A DNA stretch of 64,000 bases, taken from the NCBI GenBank assembly GCA_937976305.1, contig CALJSB010000119.1:1-64000 (forward strand). Reading direction: 5' to 3'. The notes beneath the pieces were generated by a model. The model saw nothing but the letters and a program-made list of their open reading frames with translations, was not told the DNA's origin and ran no database searches. Position numbers and translations under genes: made by a program. This stretch comes from an uncultured Acidimicrobiales bacterium. GTDB taxonomy: Bacteria; Actinomycetota; Acidimicrobiia; Acidimicrobiales; SZUA-35. Shown here piece after piece: positions 35,646 through 45,545 of this stretch (its first letter is position 1; every line of letters begins with the position of its first letter).

Positions 35646-36974
35646 TCAGCTGATCGGGCGGAGGATGTCGAGCCACACCGTCGAAATGAAGATGAAGCCG
35701 AGGATGGCAACAACGCCGTAGGTGAGCGGCAGAAGCTTCGCCACGTCCATCTGGTAGCGCTTGCCCTTGCGAGAGCGGGCCCGCTCGTAGATCGCAATGG
35801 CGGCGTGGCCCCCGTCGAGTGGCAGCAGCGGCAAGAGGTTGACGATGCCAACAAAGACGTTGATCGAGGCGAACATGGCCAGCGGCTGGAACCAGTCGAA
35901 ATCAGGATCGCCGGCGATACGAACCGCGCCAATCATCGAGATGGGGCGCTCGTTGGCCTCAGCGCTCGTGACGGCGACCTCCTCGGAACCCTGGAAGAGC
36001 AGCGATCCGAGATTGGCCAGACCGGCAGGCCCGATGAATCGCGGAATGGCCGTGAAAGCTGTTCTGGTGACGTCGCCGAAAGCTTCCACTCCGGCCAGTG
36101 GCCCTTCCTTCGTGCGCTCATCGAACGACGGCGACACACCGAGGAATCCGCGCTCGGTTCCGTCACTGAAACGGTTGAGTGCGAGAACCACTTCGGTTTC
36201 GAACGTTTCATCGCCGCGCTGCACGACGAGTTCGATCGTCTCGTTGGGGCGAGGTTGCAGGTACTCGGCAAGTTGTTGGAACTGCAGGTTTTCTTGACCG
36301 TCGACGCTGATGAGACGATCGCCGGGTTCGAGTCCGGCCAAAGTCGACGGTGCGGGCTCGCCGTTGTCGAGAGCAGAGAGCTGCTCAATCTCCCACGCCG
36401 ACTCCCGGTCAGGCAGGCCGATGAAGGACAGGGCAAGGGTGAACACGATGATCGCCTGGATGAAGTGCATCATCGAGCCCGCCGTGATCACCAGCATGCG
36501 ACGAGGGAAGGTTGCGTTCTTGTAGGCCCGGGGTTCTTCTTCGGGTGCTACTGGGTCGAGGTTGTTCATGCCGATGATGCGCACGAACGCTCCGGCGGGG
36601 ATGGCTCGCAGGCCGTACTCGGTTTCGCCTCGCTTGAATGACCAGATGCGGGGGCCCATACCGATGAAGAACTCGGTGGCTTTCATCCCGGTCCATCGAG
36701 CGGTCATGAAGTGACCGAGCTCGTGCAGGAAGATCATAACGATCAGGGCAACAACGAAGAGGAAGGCACGGAACCCAGCGGCAAACCACAGGTAACCCAG
36801 CAGCCCAGCAAGAATCAGCAGACCGACAGGATTGTTCTTTGGTTCGGTTTCGCCGGTTGATCCTGAGTCGCTCGTGAGCAACGCCGACCCGCGAGGCTTA
36901 CCGTCGGGTTCGACCAGTGTTGCGCCTTGGTCGGCCAGCCCGCCGGCCTCATTCATGGGGTTTTCAGGAGTCAC
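35646..36974 (-). CDS. rseP: RseP/site-2 protease family zinc metalloprotease
   Basis: 442 residues. Intramembrane protease that cuts membrane-bound anti-sigma factors and signal-peptide remnants. Zinc motif HELGH (84-88) in the first helix of the core, a PDZ domain (about 200-260, GLEPGDRLISVDGQE), and the second catalytic segment NLLPLLPLDGGH. A 48-residue polar N-terminal extension precedes the first membrane helix. It is a candidate partner of the ECF sigma/anti-sigma pair at 11.4 kb, by inference only. Confidence 0.93.
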   Translation of the reverse strand: MTPENPMNEAGGLADQGATLVEPDGKPRGSALLTSDSGSTGETEPKNNPVGLLILAGLLGYLWFAAGFRAFLFVVALIVMIFLHELGHFMTARWTGMKATEFFIGMGPRIWSFKRGETEYGLRAIPAGAFVRIIGMNNLDPVAPEEEPRAYKNATFPRRMLVITAGSMMHFIQAIIVFTLALSFIGLPDRESAWEIEQLSALDNGEPAPSTLAGLEPGDRLISVDGQENLQFQQLAEYLQPRPNETIELVVQRGDETFETEVVLALNRFSDGTERGFLGVSPSFDERTKEGPLAGVEAFGDVTRTAFTAIPRFIGPAGLANLGSLLFQGSEEVAVTSAEANERPISMIGAVRIAGDPDFDWFQPLAMFASINVFVGIVNLLPLLPLDGGHAAIAIYERARSRKGKRYQMDVAKLLPLTYGVVAILGFIFISTVWLDILRPIS

Positions 36975-36989
36975 AGAGATGTCTTTCGC

Positions 36990-38186
36990 TTACGAACCTG
37001 CCCGCCGCAGCAGCTCGGTTGCATGGTGGCGGGCCTGTTGATCACCTTCAAGAACACCTTGGAGGGTCAACCCTGTTCCACCATCGTGCTTTTCCAGTGT
37101 TTCAGAGTTGATACCACTGATGTCGGCCCAGGCGAGGCCACCCTTAAGGAAGGCCTCGACGGCCACTTCATTCGCCGCACTCAACCACGCCGGCGCCGTG
37201 CCGCCCATTTCGGCCGCCTGATAGGCCAATGCGAGGCATGGAAAGGCCTCCAGATCAGGAGCTTCGAAGTCCAACCGACCGACGGTGGCCCAATCGATCG
37301 TGCCGTACGCGACGGGGAATCGGTCGGGATAGGCCAAGGCGTACCCGATCGGGAGCATCATCGTCGGCATCGACAGCTGCGCGATGGTCGAACCGTCTGA
37401 ATAGGTGACCATCGAGTGCACGATTGACTGAGGGTGGACGACCACCTCGATGTCGTCGAGCGTGAGCCCGTAGCCGAGATCCCCAGCCGGAGCTCCGAAG
37501 AGCTCATTGGCCTCGATCACCTCGAGGCCCTTGTTCATGAGGGTGGACGAGTCGATGGTGATCTTCGGACCCATCGCCCACGTGGGGTGAGCGAGCGCTT
37601 CCTCGATGGTGACCGACGCCAGCTCATCGCGGCTTCGCCCCCGAAACGGTCCGCCGGACGCCGTGACCTGAATGCGACTGACCCGTCGGTCAACGTCGTT
37701 GGCTCGCAGGCACTGATGAATCGCAGCGTGCTCGGAATCGACAGGAACGAGCTCTGCGCCAGGGGTGCGGCGAGCGGCTTGCACCACCGGGCCAGCTGAA
37801 ATGAGCGATTCCTTGTTGGCGAGCGCCAACCGTTTGCCGGACTCAAGCGCAGCAAGGGTGACCGGAAGACCGGCGAATCCCACCACTCCGTTCACCGTGA
37901 TGTCAGCTCGCCTGGCGCATTCTGCGAGTCCTTCTTCGCCAGACGCCACCTCGGTGCCAGCAGGAACTGCATCGCGCAGGGCCGGTTCGAGGCTCGGGTC
38001 ACCAACGGCAACGAGCTCAGGCCGCACCGCGTTTGCTTGTTCGATCAGCTGGTCGAGCGAGCGGCCGGCGGCCAACGAGTCGATCCGATACCGATCAGGG
38101 TCAGCAGCGATGACGTCGAGTGTCTGGGTGCCGATCGAACCCGTCGACCCGACGACGGCGACCGAAGTGCGATCGTCGGATGTCAT
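36990..38186 (-). CDS. dxr: 1-deoxy-D-xylulose 5-phosphate reductoisomerase
   Basis: 398 residues. NADPH- and metal-dependent first committed MEP-pathway step. GSTGSIGTQTLDVI (13-26) binds NADPH; metal and substrate residues are in PVDSEHAAIHQCL and ASGGPFRG; KITIDSSTLMNKGLEVIEA is also present. Follows cdsA in the usual cdsA-dxr-rseP-ispG order. Confidence 0.97.
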   Translation of the reverse strand: MTSDDRTSVAVVGSTGSIGTQTLDVIAADPDRYRIDSLAAGRSLDQLIEQANAVRPELVAVGDPSLEPALRDAVPAGTEVASGEEGLAECARRADITVNGVVGFAGLPVTLAALESGKRLALANKESLISAGPVVQAARRTPGAELVPVDSEHAAIHQCLRANDVDRRVSRIQVTASGGPFRGRSRDELASVTIEEALAHPTWAMGPKITIDSSTLMNKGLEVIEANELFGAPAGDLGYGLTLDDIEVVVHPQSIVHSMVTYSDGSTIAQLSMPTMMLPIGYALAYPDRFPVAYGTIDWATVGRLDFEAPDLEAFPCLALAYQAAEMGGTAPAWLSAANEVAVEAFLKGGLAWADISGINSETLEKHDGGTGLTLQGVLEGDQQARHHATELLRRAGS

Positions 38187-38198
38187 GAGGGAATGACG

Positions 38199-40031
38199 TC
38201 AGACCAGTTCGAGAACCCGGGCGAGGTAGTACACGCCGGGCAACACGAACAACAGACCGTCGAGGCGGTCGAGAATGCCGCCATGCCCGGGCAGGATCGA
38301 ACCCATGTCCTTGATGGAGAGATCTCGCTTGATCATCGATTCAGTGAGATCACCGATCGGGGCCAAGATGCCAGCCACCAGACCGAGCAACAGTGCATCG
38401 GTGAGCTGTCCGCTGAACGGTGAGATCTCGAGCAGACCAACAACAAACCCGGCGACAACAGCGGCCACGACCCCAACGATCGTGCCTTCCCACGTCTTGT
38501 TCGGGCTCGACGCGTGGAAGGGGCGTGAACCGAACGCCTTCCCACCGGCAAACGCAAACGTGTCGTAGGCAACCGTGACGCAAATCGCTGCGAGCAGGAT
38601 GCTGATGCCGTCGTTGAGCAGAACGATCAGCGAACCAAACGAAGCCAACACGCCCACCCAGAGAATGCCAAGCATGGTCAAGCCGAGGTTGAGCGCAGGT
38701 TTGTACGTCTCTGCGCCAACGATGTACCACAACGCGCCAAACACGACGACCAGTGCCAACACCATGACAAACGCAGATTCGCCGCGGTTGTAGACCGCAA
38801 CGGGGAGGGCTGCCGAAGCAACGATGCCGAGCAGCGTCGCTGGCCGAAGGCCGACCTTACGCATTGCGCCGTACAGCTCGGCGACGGCGAGCACAGCGAC
38901 AACAGCAATGAGGGCGACGGTTGCGACGGCTCCCAGCTGGAACGCAAAAAGAGCGATCCCGGCAAAGATCACGCCGACGGCAATGGCCTGGGGAATGTTG
39001 CGGCCCGATTCGAGCTCGTCATCAACCTCTTGCACCGCTGATGGGGTTGGTCGAACACGTTGCGGAGCACCTCCGGGATTCGGAATGTCGGCAAGTTCGT
39101 TCTCGAGATCATCGATCTTGGCGTCTTCGTCGATGTTGACACCCCGGGTGTCGGCAAACACTTGGCTGATGTCGTCGCCTTCGACGTCGCCTTCGCCCTG
39201 CCACTGAGGTCCGGTGACTTCGGACCACTCATCATCATTGTCACCACCGACAACGGGAACCTGCCCGGTTGGAGGATCGGTCCAGTGCGGAAGGTCACCA
39301 ACAGGACTGGCCGCTTCGGCCTCTGCGTTGACGTCTCCGGCTTCTGCTTCTGCTTCTGCATCGACATCGGAGTTCGCATCATCGATCGGCCCGAGGAGCT
39401 CATCGACAGACAGCCCGGGCGTGTCATCGCCAGCCTCGAACGCACCGACATGCAGTCCATCTCCGGCAGCACCGTCTGGATCCATGTCATCTACGTCAAT
39501 GTCATCTGGACCCATGCCATCTGGACCCATGCCGTCGGCATCTACCGCGGCTGCACCGACGTCGAGATCGAGTTCGTCGGAGGCGAACTCAGGCTCCTGG
39601 TTGATGTCGGACACCTCAGTGACTGCACCGAGGTTCTCACCATCTGAGTGGTCGATGAAGTTGGGGTCGTCAGGCACTGAATCGAACAGACCAAGCGACC
39701 TGCCCTCTTCGGCTGGCGCATCGTCGCCATCTGGGACGTCGATGGGGTCCATCAACATCGGTTCGGCAACGTCATCGCCAGCGGGCTCGACGTCGGCCGA
39801 AACGATGGGAACTGGCCCAAAGCGATCCGAGTCGATCTCAGGCGGTGGTTCGAAGAGATCGAAGATGTTCGTACGCGGCTCAGCGCCGTCTCCCGAAGAA
39901 TCGTCGGGAATCACCTCGATGTCATCATCGGTGATGTGCAGATCGTCGAGCGAGGATTCAGCCTCGTTGTCTTGATCCTGGTCTTCTTCAGACAACCTCA
40001 AACTCCTGTGCTCCCCTGACTCGTTGCTCAC
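38199..40031 (-). CDS. cdsA: Phosphatidate cytidylyltransferase with a 340-residue acidic N-terminal extension
   Basis: 610 residues against about 270 for ordinary CdsA. The C-terminal part (from about 345) is a multi-spanning CDP-diacylglycerol synthase with the signature block SPNKTWEGTIVG, then IGDLTESMIKRDLSIKDMGS and LPGHGGILDRLDGL. The N-terminal 340 residues are cytoplasmic, Asp/Glu-rich and repetitive (GMGPDGMGPDDIDVDDMDPDG split over two near-identical units), with no recognised domain. ATG overlaps the frr stop by 4 bp. The extension may bind basic proteins or ribosomes; this is speculation. Confidence 0.93.
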   Translation of the reverse strand: MSNESGEHRSLRLSEEDQDQDNEAESSLDDLHITDDDIEVIPDDSSGDGAEPRTNIFDLFEPPPEIDSDRFGPVPIVSADVEPAGDDVAEPMLMDPIDVPDGDDAPAEEGRSLGLFDSVPDDPNFIDHSDGENLGAVTEVSDINQEPEFASDELDLDVGAAAVDADGMGPDGMGPDDIDVDDMDPDGAAGDGLHVGAFEAGDDTPGLSVDELLGPIDDANSDVDAEAEAEAGDVNAEAEAASPVGDLPHWTDPPTGQVPVVGGDNDDEWSEVTGPQWQGEGDVEGDDISQVFADTRGVNIDEDAKIDDLENELADIPNPGGAPQRVRPTPSAVQEVDDELESGRNIPQAIAVGVIFAGIALFAFQLGAVATVALIAVVAVLAVAELYGAMRKVGLRPATLLGIVASAALPVAVYNRGESAFVMVLALVVVFGALWYIVGAETYKPALNLGLTMLGILWVGVLASFGSLIVLLNDGISILLAAICVTVAYDTFAFAGGKAFGSRPFHASSPNKTWEGTIVGVVAAVVAGFVVGLLEISPFSGQLTDALLLGLVAGILAPIGDLTESMIKRDLSIKDMGSILPGHGGILDRLDGLLFVLPGVYYLARVLELV

Positions 40032-40594
40032 ACCTCGAGCAACTCGGCTTCCTTGTCGCCCAACGCCGCATCAACGGACTTCTCGCTGGATTGGGTCAGT
40101 TTGTCGAGCTCATCTTCAGCCCGACCCAGTTCGTCTTTGGACAGCTGGCCATCTTTTTCGGCGCCGTCGAGATCTTTGCGACCGTCGCGTCGCACGTTTC
40201 GAATGGCAATGCGGCTGTCTTCGGCCATGTTGCGCACCATGCGAACGAGCTCCTTGCGGCGCTCTTCGGTGAGCGGCGGGAACACCAACCTGAGGGATCG
40301 ACCGTCGTTTGACGGATTCAGGCCCAGGTCAGACATCGAAATCGATCGTTCAATTGCCTCGAGGTTCGCCGGATCATGTGGCGTGATCAGGAGCTGGCGA
40401 GCTTCGGGAATCGACACCGACGCAAGCTCAACCATCTTCATCGGGACGCCGTAGGCCTCAACCGTGAGTCGTTCGACGAGTTGTGGCGCAGCCCGGCCGC
40501 CGCGAATCGACGAGAACTCGGACTTCGCGTGAGCGACGGCCTTGTCCATGCGTTCACGGCTGTCCTCAAGCACCAACTCGACGAACTCGTTCAT
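40028..40594 (-). CDS. frr: Ribosome recycling factor
   Basis: 188 residues, normal length. Splits post-termination ribosomes together with EF-G. Typical features: the helical domain with [31 protein letters not shown], and [17 protein letters not shown]. Overlaps pyrH upstream and cdsA downstream by 4 bp each (ATGA), so the three genes are coupled. Confidence 0.97.
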   Translation of the reverse strand: MNEFVELVLEDSRERMDKAVAHAKSEFSSIRGGRAAPQLVERLTVEAYGVPMKMVELASVSIPEARQLLITPHDPANLEAIERSISMSDLGLNPSNDGRSLRLVFPPLTEERRKELVRMVRNMAEDSRIAIRNVRRDGRKDLDGAEKDGQLSKDELGRAEDELDKLTQSSEKSVDAALGDKEAELLEV

Positions 40595-41322
40595 GAAACC
40601 AGCGTACCTATGGTCTCGCCGCAGAGAAGATTTCTGAGATTGCCCTCTTCCATGAGATTGAACACCACAACGGGCATTTTGTTCTCCATGCAGTGGGTGA
40701 TCGCCGTCGAGTCCATCACCCGGAGATCTTTGTTCAACACGTCGAGATAGGACAGGCTGTCGATCTTTTCCGCTTCCGGATTTGTCTTGGGGTCAGCTGT
40801 GTAGATGCCATCGACAGAACCGTGCGTGCCCTTCAAGAGCACCTCGGCTTCGATCTCGACGGCTCGAAGGGCTGCGGTGGTGTCCGTCGTGAAGAATGGG
40901 TTGCCGGTGCCCGCGGCAAAGATCACCACTCGATCCTTCTCCAGATGCCGAATTGCCTTGCGTCGGATGTACTCCTCGGCGACCTGGGGCATCGCGATTG
41001 CTGACTGCACCCGAGTCGGGACTTCCTTCTGCTCGAGAGCGTCTTGGAGCGCCAGGGCGTTCATCACCGTGGCCAACATGCCCATGTAGTCGGCCTGGGC
41101 CCGGTCCATGCCGCCTTCAGCGCCCGAGATACCGCGCCAGATGTTCCCACCGCCGACAACGATCGCGACCTCGACGCCGAGGTTTTCCTTGGCGTCAAGG
41201 ACATCGTCAGCGATGCGATTCAGCGTCGGGCCATCCAGCCCGAACGGCTTTCCACCTGCGAAAGCTTCCCCCGACAATTTCAGCAGGATCCGTTTCCACC
41301 GGGTCTTCGATCCGTCTGACAC
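40591..41322 (-). CDS. pyrH: Uridylate kinase
   Basis: 243 residues. Hexameric UMP kinase (UMP to UDP) of the amino-acid kinase fold. [21 protein letters not shown], and [20 protein letters not shown] are the expected nucleotide and substrate motifs. In the standard rpsB-tsf-pyrH-frr order; a 211-bp spacer (41323-41533) separates it from tsf and holds no gene I can support. Confidence 0.97.
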   Translation of the reverse strand: MSDGSKTRWKRILLKLSGEAFAGGKPFGLDGPTLNRIADDVLDAKENLGVEVAIVVGGGNIWRGISGAEGGMDRAQADYMGMLATVMNALALQDALEQKEVPTRVQSAIAMPQVAEEYIRRKAIRHLEKDRVVIFAAGTGNPFFTTDTTAALRAVEIEAEVLLKGTHGSVDGIYTADPKTNPEAEKIDSLSYLDVLNKDLRVMDSTAITHCMENKMPVVVFNLMEEGNLRNLLCGETIGTLVS

Positions 41323-41533
41323 AGTTCTCCAATTCCCACCGCGCTCGTGCGCGAGGCCTCCGGGAGGTTAGTCGCCCAAACGCCTCCGGCGACCAAAACA
41401 GGGACTTCTCTCTACTAATTGTCTCCGCTTCGCTGCGAGCGACTCGCGATCAACTTGCACTCATCAAGCGTGCTCGCCACCGGCGACTCGCGCACGAACC
41501 GCTGAGAACTGCTCACATGAGACTGGTCGGTTC

Positions 41534-42313
41534 CTAGCCGATGGCGGCGAGGGTGAAGCGGGTGATGACGGCATCACCGAGCTTCTGCGAGACCGTCTCT
41601 TTGTCGCCGAAGAGGCCCTGCTCAAGCAGAACCTGCTCGCTGAACCACGAGTTGATCCGGCCATCAACGATCTTGTCCCAGGCCTGCTCAGGCTTGCCCT
41701 CGGCCTTGGTGATGTCGAGCAACACGGCTCGCTCCTTCTCGACATCCTCGGCTGGCACCTCGTCACGGCTGAGGTAGGTCGGCTTGGCGAACGCGATGTG
41801 CAATGCAATCTCGTGGAGCGCAGCGTCGTCGAGGCCGGTGCCCTCGACGAGCACACCAGCGGTTCCGCCGCCGTGAAGGTAGGCGTCGAGGACGGCGCCC
41901 TCCGACTTCTCAAAGCGCACGGCGCTGCCGATCTCGATGTTCTCTTTCTTCGAGAGCTTGAGATCCTCGAGTTGCTGCTGTTTGGCCGAGACGGCATCGG
42001 GGCCATCGGCAAGCACCAACTCAACGAGTTCACGGGCGAGCGCTTGGAAGTCGTCAGACTTCGCCGAGAAGTCGGTTTCTGACTTGAGGTGAACAAGGGC
42101 GGCGCCCGAGTCGTCCTCGGCGATCATGATCACGCCTTCTTTGTTCTCACGGTCGGTGCGGGTTGTGGCCTTGGCCAAACCCTTTTCGCGGAGGATGTTG
42201 GTTGCGGCCTCCATGTCGCCATCAGCTTCGGTGAGGGCCTTCTTGGAGTCCATCATGCCGGCGCCCGTCGATTGACGGAGTGCCTGGACGTCTTTGGCGG
42301 TGAAGTCAGCCAT
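41534..42313 (-). CDS. tsf: Elongation factor Ts
   Basis: 259 residues from ATG 42313 (MADFTAKDVQALRQSTGAGM). Nucleotide exchange factor for EF-Tu. The N-terminal UBA-like domain, MMDSKKALTEADGDMEAA, and the core with HLKSETDFSAKSDDF are present. GAGAG lies about 9 nt upstream. It is short by a few residues relative to Streptomyces EF-Ts but complete. Confidence 0.96.
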   Translation of the reverse strand: MADFTAKDVQALRQSTGAGMMDSKKALTEADGDMEAATNILREKGLAKATTRTDRENKEGVIMIAEDDSGAALVHLKSETDFSAKSDDFQALARELVELVLADGPDAVSAKQQQLEDLKLSKKENIEIGSAVRFEKSEGAVLDAYLHGGGTAGVLVEGTGLDDAALHEIALHIAFAKPTYLSRDEVPAEDVEKERAVLLDITKAEGKPEQAWDKIVDGRINSWFSEQVLLEQGLFGDKETVSQKLGDAVITRFTLAAIG

Positions 42314-42373
42314 GTCGTGCAATCTCTCTTTTGTTCTTACGGATTCGTGCTTGTGGTCGTGTGCTTTCACACG

Positions 42374-42419
42374 TTCTGGAGTGCCCAGCCGTCTGAAACG
42401 CCGGTGGACGCCTCCAGAA
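42374..42419. repeat. Interspersed 46-bp hairpin repeat, copy 2
   Basis: Same length and orientation as 16340-16385, sharing TTCTGGAG, the central CTGAAACGCCGGTG and CTCCAG; outer arms TTCTGGAG/CTCCAGAA pair perfectly over 8 bp. Located in the rpsB-tsf spacer, where it could lower readthrough between the two genes. Confidence 0.75.
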
Positions 42420-42433
42420 CCGGGTGGGGACGA

Positions 42434-43444
42434 TCAGGATTCGTCGGCGGGCGCTTCTGCCGCATCAGCTGCTGGCGCAGCGTCCTCTGCCGGAGCAGCA
42501 GCTTCGGCGGGAGCAGCCTCTGCCGGAGCAGCGGCCTCTGCTGGTGCATCAGCACCGGCTTCTGCGGCAGCAGCCTTCGCAGCCTTTTCGACTGCAGCTC
42601 GCTTCTCGGCCTCGGCCTGGGCGGCGGCAATGCGTGCTTCTCGATCAGCAGCTGCAGCAGTCGCCTGACGACGTGCTTCTGCTTGCTGGGACTCGACTTC
42701 AGCAGCCTGCTCAGGTGTGCGCTCCGAAGGAGTGTCCGGAATGCCCTCGCTCTGTGCCCGCATGATCTTGCCCTCGGCAATGGCCTCAGCGACGACGCGG
42801 GTCATGAGCTCAGCTGAACGGATGGCGTCGTCGTTGCCTGGGATCGGGTACGTGATGAGGTCAGGGTCACAGTTGGTGTCGACGACGGCAACGATCGGGA
42901 TACCAAGCTTCCGAGCCTCGGTGACGGCGATGTGCTCCTTGATGGTGTCCATCACGAACACGACAGACGGTTGCTTCGCCATGGTCTTGATGCCGCCGAT
43001 GTTCCGGTCGAGCTTCTCGAGCTCTCGGGTGTAGCGGAGAGCTTCCTTCTTCGGCATCTCATCGAAGTCGCCGGCGGACCGCATGCGCTCGTACTCGACG
43101 AGCTTCGACACTCGCTTCGAAATGGTCTCGTAGTTGGTGAGCATGCCGCCCAACCAGCGCTGATCGACATACGGCATGCCAACCGAATTGGCGTGGGTGC
43201 GAATCGGCTCTTGCGCCTGCTTCTTCGTGCCGACGAACAACACGGTGCCGCCTTCGGCAACGGTGTCGCGGACAAAGACGTAGGCCTTCTCGATGCGGGC
43301 CAGGGTCTGCTCGAGATCGACGAGATAGATCCCGTTGCGCTCCCCGTGGATGAACCGCTTCATTTTCGGGTTCCAACGACGGGTCTGGTGGCCAAAGTGC
43401 ACACCGGCGTCGAGCAATTGCTTCATGCTGACTACAGCAGACAT
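42434..43444 (-). CDS. rpsB: 30S ribosomal protein S2 with Ala/Glu-rich tail
   Basis: 336 residues; normal S2 is about 250-280. ATG 43444 has GGAGG 8 nt upstream. The S2 core ([20 protein letters not shown], then [19 protein letters not shown]) is complete. The C-terminal 90 residues after [20 protein letters not shown] become Ala/Glu/Pro-rich ([20 protein letters not shown]), predicted disordered. An Ala/Glu/Pro tail of the same kind is found on S16. Confidence 0.96.
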   Translation of the reverse strand: MSAVVSMKQLLDAGVHFGHQTRRWNPKMKRFIHGERNGIYLVDLEQTLARIEKAYVFVRDTVAEGGTVLFVGTKKQAQEPIRTHANSVGMPYVDQRWLGGMLTNYETISKRVSKLVEYERMRSAGDFDEMPKKEALRYTRELEKLDRNIGGIKTMAKQPSVVFVMDTIKEHIAVTEARKLGIPIVAVVDTNCDPDLITYPIPGNDDAIRSAELMTRVVAEAIAEGKIMRAQSEGIPDTPSERTPEQAAEVESQQAEARRQATAAAADREARIAAAQAEAEKRAAVEKAAKAAAAEAGADAPAEAAAPAEAAPAEAAAPAEDAAPAADAAEAPADES

Positions 43445-43544
43445 GGATATTTCCTCCGGTTCGTATCGGTGACCGCGCACGCCGGAGACTCTGAGGAATC
43501 TGCGTCGTGACCGTGGTGAAACGGGCACCGTGTTCATTCTGTGA

Positions 43545-43561
43545 GACCAGACGATCTGGTC
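43545..43561 (-). promoter_or_regulatory. Hairpin in the rpsB leader
   Basis: GACCAGA-CGA-TCTGGTC, a perfect 7-bp stem with a 3-nt loop about 100 bp upstream of the rpsB start; minus-strand TAGGCT near 43574-43579 may be a -10. Possible ribosomal-protein autoregulatory structure, unproven. Confidence 0.35.
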
Positions 43562-43622
43562 CAGCGGCAAAGCCTATCCGGACACCGAGCGAGGACAACG
43601 GGCACCAAACAGAGGTGGGAAG

Positions 43623-43628
43623 TAGCGT
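43623..43628 (+). promoter_or_regulatory. -10 element of a likely leaderless promoter (CMD-like gene)
   Basis: TAGCGT, 6 bp upstream of ATG 43635; no SD. Confidence 0.5.
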
Positions 43629-43634
43629 TTGACC

Positions 43635-44216
43635 ATGACCAAGCTCACTCGTCTCACCAAATCAGACTTGAACGAGATGCAAATGGCGGTGTGGGATGAA
43701 ATCACGGGTGGAAAGCGGAGCCAGTCCCTGAATCTCGTTGGTCCAGACGGAGCGCTCGTTGGTCCGTTTAATGCCTCGCTGCATCGACCAGCAATCGGCA
43801 TGGGGCTGACCAGGGCCGGCGAGGCGATTCGATTCTCGAACACGCTCCCTCGTGACCTCCTCGAAATCGCCATCTGCACGGTTGGCGCCCACTGGCAAGC
43901 CGAGTTCGAGTGGTGGGCACACTCCCGAATGGCGCGCGAGGCGGGCGTCGACGACGACGTTCTCGAAGCAATTCGGCTTGGCGAAGATCCCAACTTCGGC
44001 GACGACGAACTGGCCGAGATCGTCTACCAATACTCCCGCTCGCTTCTCGAAACGGGTCGGCCAAACCCCGAAGTCGACGCCCGAGCAGCCGTTGCGTTGT
44101 CGGAGCCCCAACTCGTTGATCTCGTCGCAGCAGTTGGCTACTACTGCTACATCTCGTTCTCCCTCAATGCTTTTGAGATCGAGCTACCCGATGGTGTCGA
44201 ACCGGCCTTCTCGTAG
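43635..44216 (+). CDS. Carboxymuconolactone decarboxylase/AhpD-like family protein
   Basis: 193 residues from ATG 43635. The alpha-helical AhpD-like fold is suggested by LPRDLLEIAICTVGAHWQAEFEWWAHSRMA, quoted in two overlapping parts of the CMD signature (EIAICTVGAHWQAEFEWWAH is residues about 75-94). The AhpD CxxC peroxidatic pair is absent, so thiol peroxidase activity is not expected. Members are often annotated as 4-carboxymuconolactone decarboxylases without proof. Divergent from rpsB. Confidence 0.82.
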   Translation: MTKLTRLTKSDLNEMQMAVWDEITGGKRSQSLNLVGPDGALVGPFNASLHRPAIGMGLTRAGEAIRFSNTLPRDLLEIAICTVGAHWQAEFEWWAHSRMAREAGVDDDVLEAIRLGEDPNFGDDELAEIVYQYSRSLLETGRPNPEVDARAAVALSEPQLVDLVAAVGYYCYISFSLNAFEIELPDGVEPAFS

Positions 44217-44255
44217 CGCAACAAGCGCGGTCAACCCGAATGCTGAATCTCGCAC

Positions 44256-45509
44256 CTACTCGTCTCTCACGGCGGCGAGACGCTGGGTGAGATGAGAACG
44301 CTCCGCCTGGCTCGTGACGTGCTCGAGCGCCCTTTCGAACAGCGGTATGGCCTCTGACGTTTGCCCCGCACGCATGTTGAGCTCGGCTCTTGTCGCCCAG
44401 AAGAGGTGGTAGTCGTCGAGACCGACCAATGCCTCGACCAGACGCAGACCCTTCAGCGGGCCGTCAGCCATCGCAACCCCGACCGCATGATTCAACTTGA
44501 CCACCGGTGTGCCAGCGACAGCATTGAGTTGTGCGTAGAGATCGACGATCGCCGGCCAGTCGGTGTCGGCCGCCGTACGTGCATTGGCGTGGTGTGAACC
44601 GATGAGGGCCTGGAGTTGGTAGGGCCCAGGCGCCAGTTTGCGGAGTGCTGCAGCCAAGATTCGATTGCCCTCCTCGATCACGGCAAGATCCCACGTCGAC
44701 CGGTCCTGATCTTCGAGCAGCACGAGCTGGCCATCGACCGTCGTACGAGCGTCGATTCTGGCCTGAGCGAACAATTCGAGCGCCAACAAGCCCTGGGCCT
44801 CGGGGTGGCCCTCGGTGAGAGCAACGACGAGCTTGGTCAGTCGAATTGCTTCGCCGACGAGATCAGTCCGGATGGGTGCGGCGGTCGCTGAATGTGTGAG
44901 GTAGCCCTCATTGAACACGAGGTAGATCGTCCCAAGCACGATGCCCAGCCGCTCCTCGAGCTCGGTCGGCATCGACATCGCGATGCCGGCAGTGCGAATC
45001 TTGCGTTTTGCTCGCACGATTCGCTGCGCCATCGTCGATGTCGGCACCAAGAACGCAGCGGCAATCTCTTCCGTCGTCAACCCGGCGACAAGGCGGAGCG
45101 TCAGCGCCACTTGGGCCTCGTCGTCGAGGGCAGGGTGGCTACAGAGCAACATGAGTCGCAATCGCTCATCGTCGAGGTACGACGCGTCATCGGCGTTGTG
45201 AATCATTGCGAGACCTCCCGCATCTGCTGCATGTTGACGTTCGACGATCTCCGAGCCCGTTGCCTTCAGGCGACGAGTCTCGCTCGCTTGCTTGCGCAGC
45301 CGATCAGTCGCTCGGTTCCGAGCTGCGGTCATCAACCAACCACCGGGATTGGTTGGCACACCATCGCGAGGCCACGTGCGCGCCGCATCAACCAGCGCGT
45401 CCTGCACTGCGTCGTCAGCAAGGTCGAGATCGCCGAACCGGTTGGCGAGGACAGACAAGACGCGTGGTCCGTCGTCCCTCGCCAACCGAGTGAGCTCGTT
45501 CTCGATCAT
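44256..45509 (-). CDS. ECF42-type RNA polymerase sigma factor
   Basis: 417 residues, much longer than ordinary ECF sigma factors. Regions 2 and 4 occupy the first 190 residues (DAVQDALVDAARTWPRDGVP, NPGGWLMTAARNRATDRLRK, TTEEIAAAFLVPTSTMAQRI). The C-terminal half is the helical DUF6596/TPR-like extension (LGTIYLVFNEGY, LNHAVGVAMADGPLKGL). This architecture marks ECF group 42, in which the C-terminal domain rather than an anti-sigma factor controls activity. The next gene upstream on the same strand is the usual DGPF partner. Confidence 0.93.
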   Translation of the reverse strand: MIENELTRLARDDGPRVLSVLANRFGDLDLADDAVQDALVDAARTWPRDGVPTNPGGWLMTAARNRATDRLRKQASETRRLKATGSEIVERQHAADAGGLAMIHNADDASYLDDERLRLMLLCSHPALDDEAQVALTLRLVAGLTTEEIAAAFLVPTSTMAQRIVRAKRKIRTAGIAMSMPTELEERLGIVLGTIYLVFNEGYLTHSATAAPIRTDLVGEAIRLTKLVVALTEGHPEAQGLLALELFAQARIDARTTVDGQLVLLEDQDRSTWDLAVIEEGNRILAAALRKLAPGPYQLQALIGSHHANARTAADTDWPAIVDLYAQLNAVAGTPVVKLNHAVGVAMADGPLKGLRLVEALVGLDDYHLFWATRAELNMRAGQTSEAIPLFERALEHVTSQAERSHLTQRLAAVRDE

Positions 45510-45545
45510 CGACGCCAGCCGATTCGACGCACGCTGGTTGCCCGT

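Noticed and set aside
35106-36641. 511-codon plus-strand frame opposite ispG and rseP
   Set aside because: Shadow of two certain genes, no recognisable domain.
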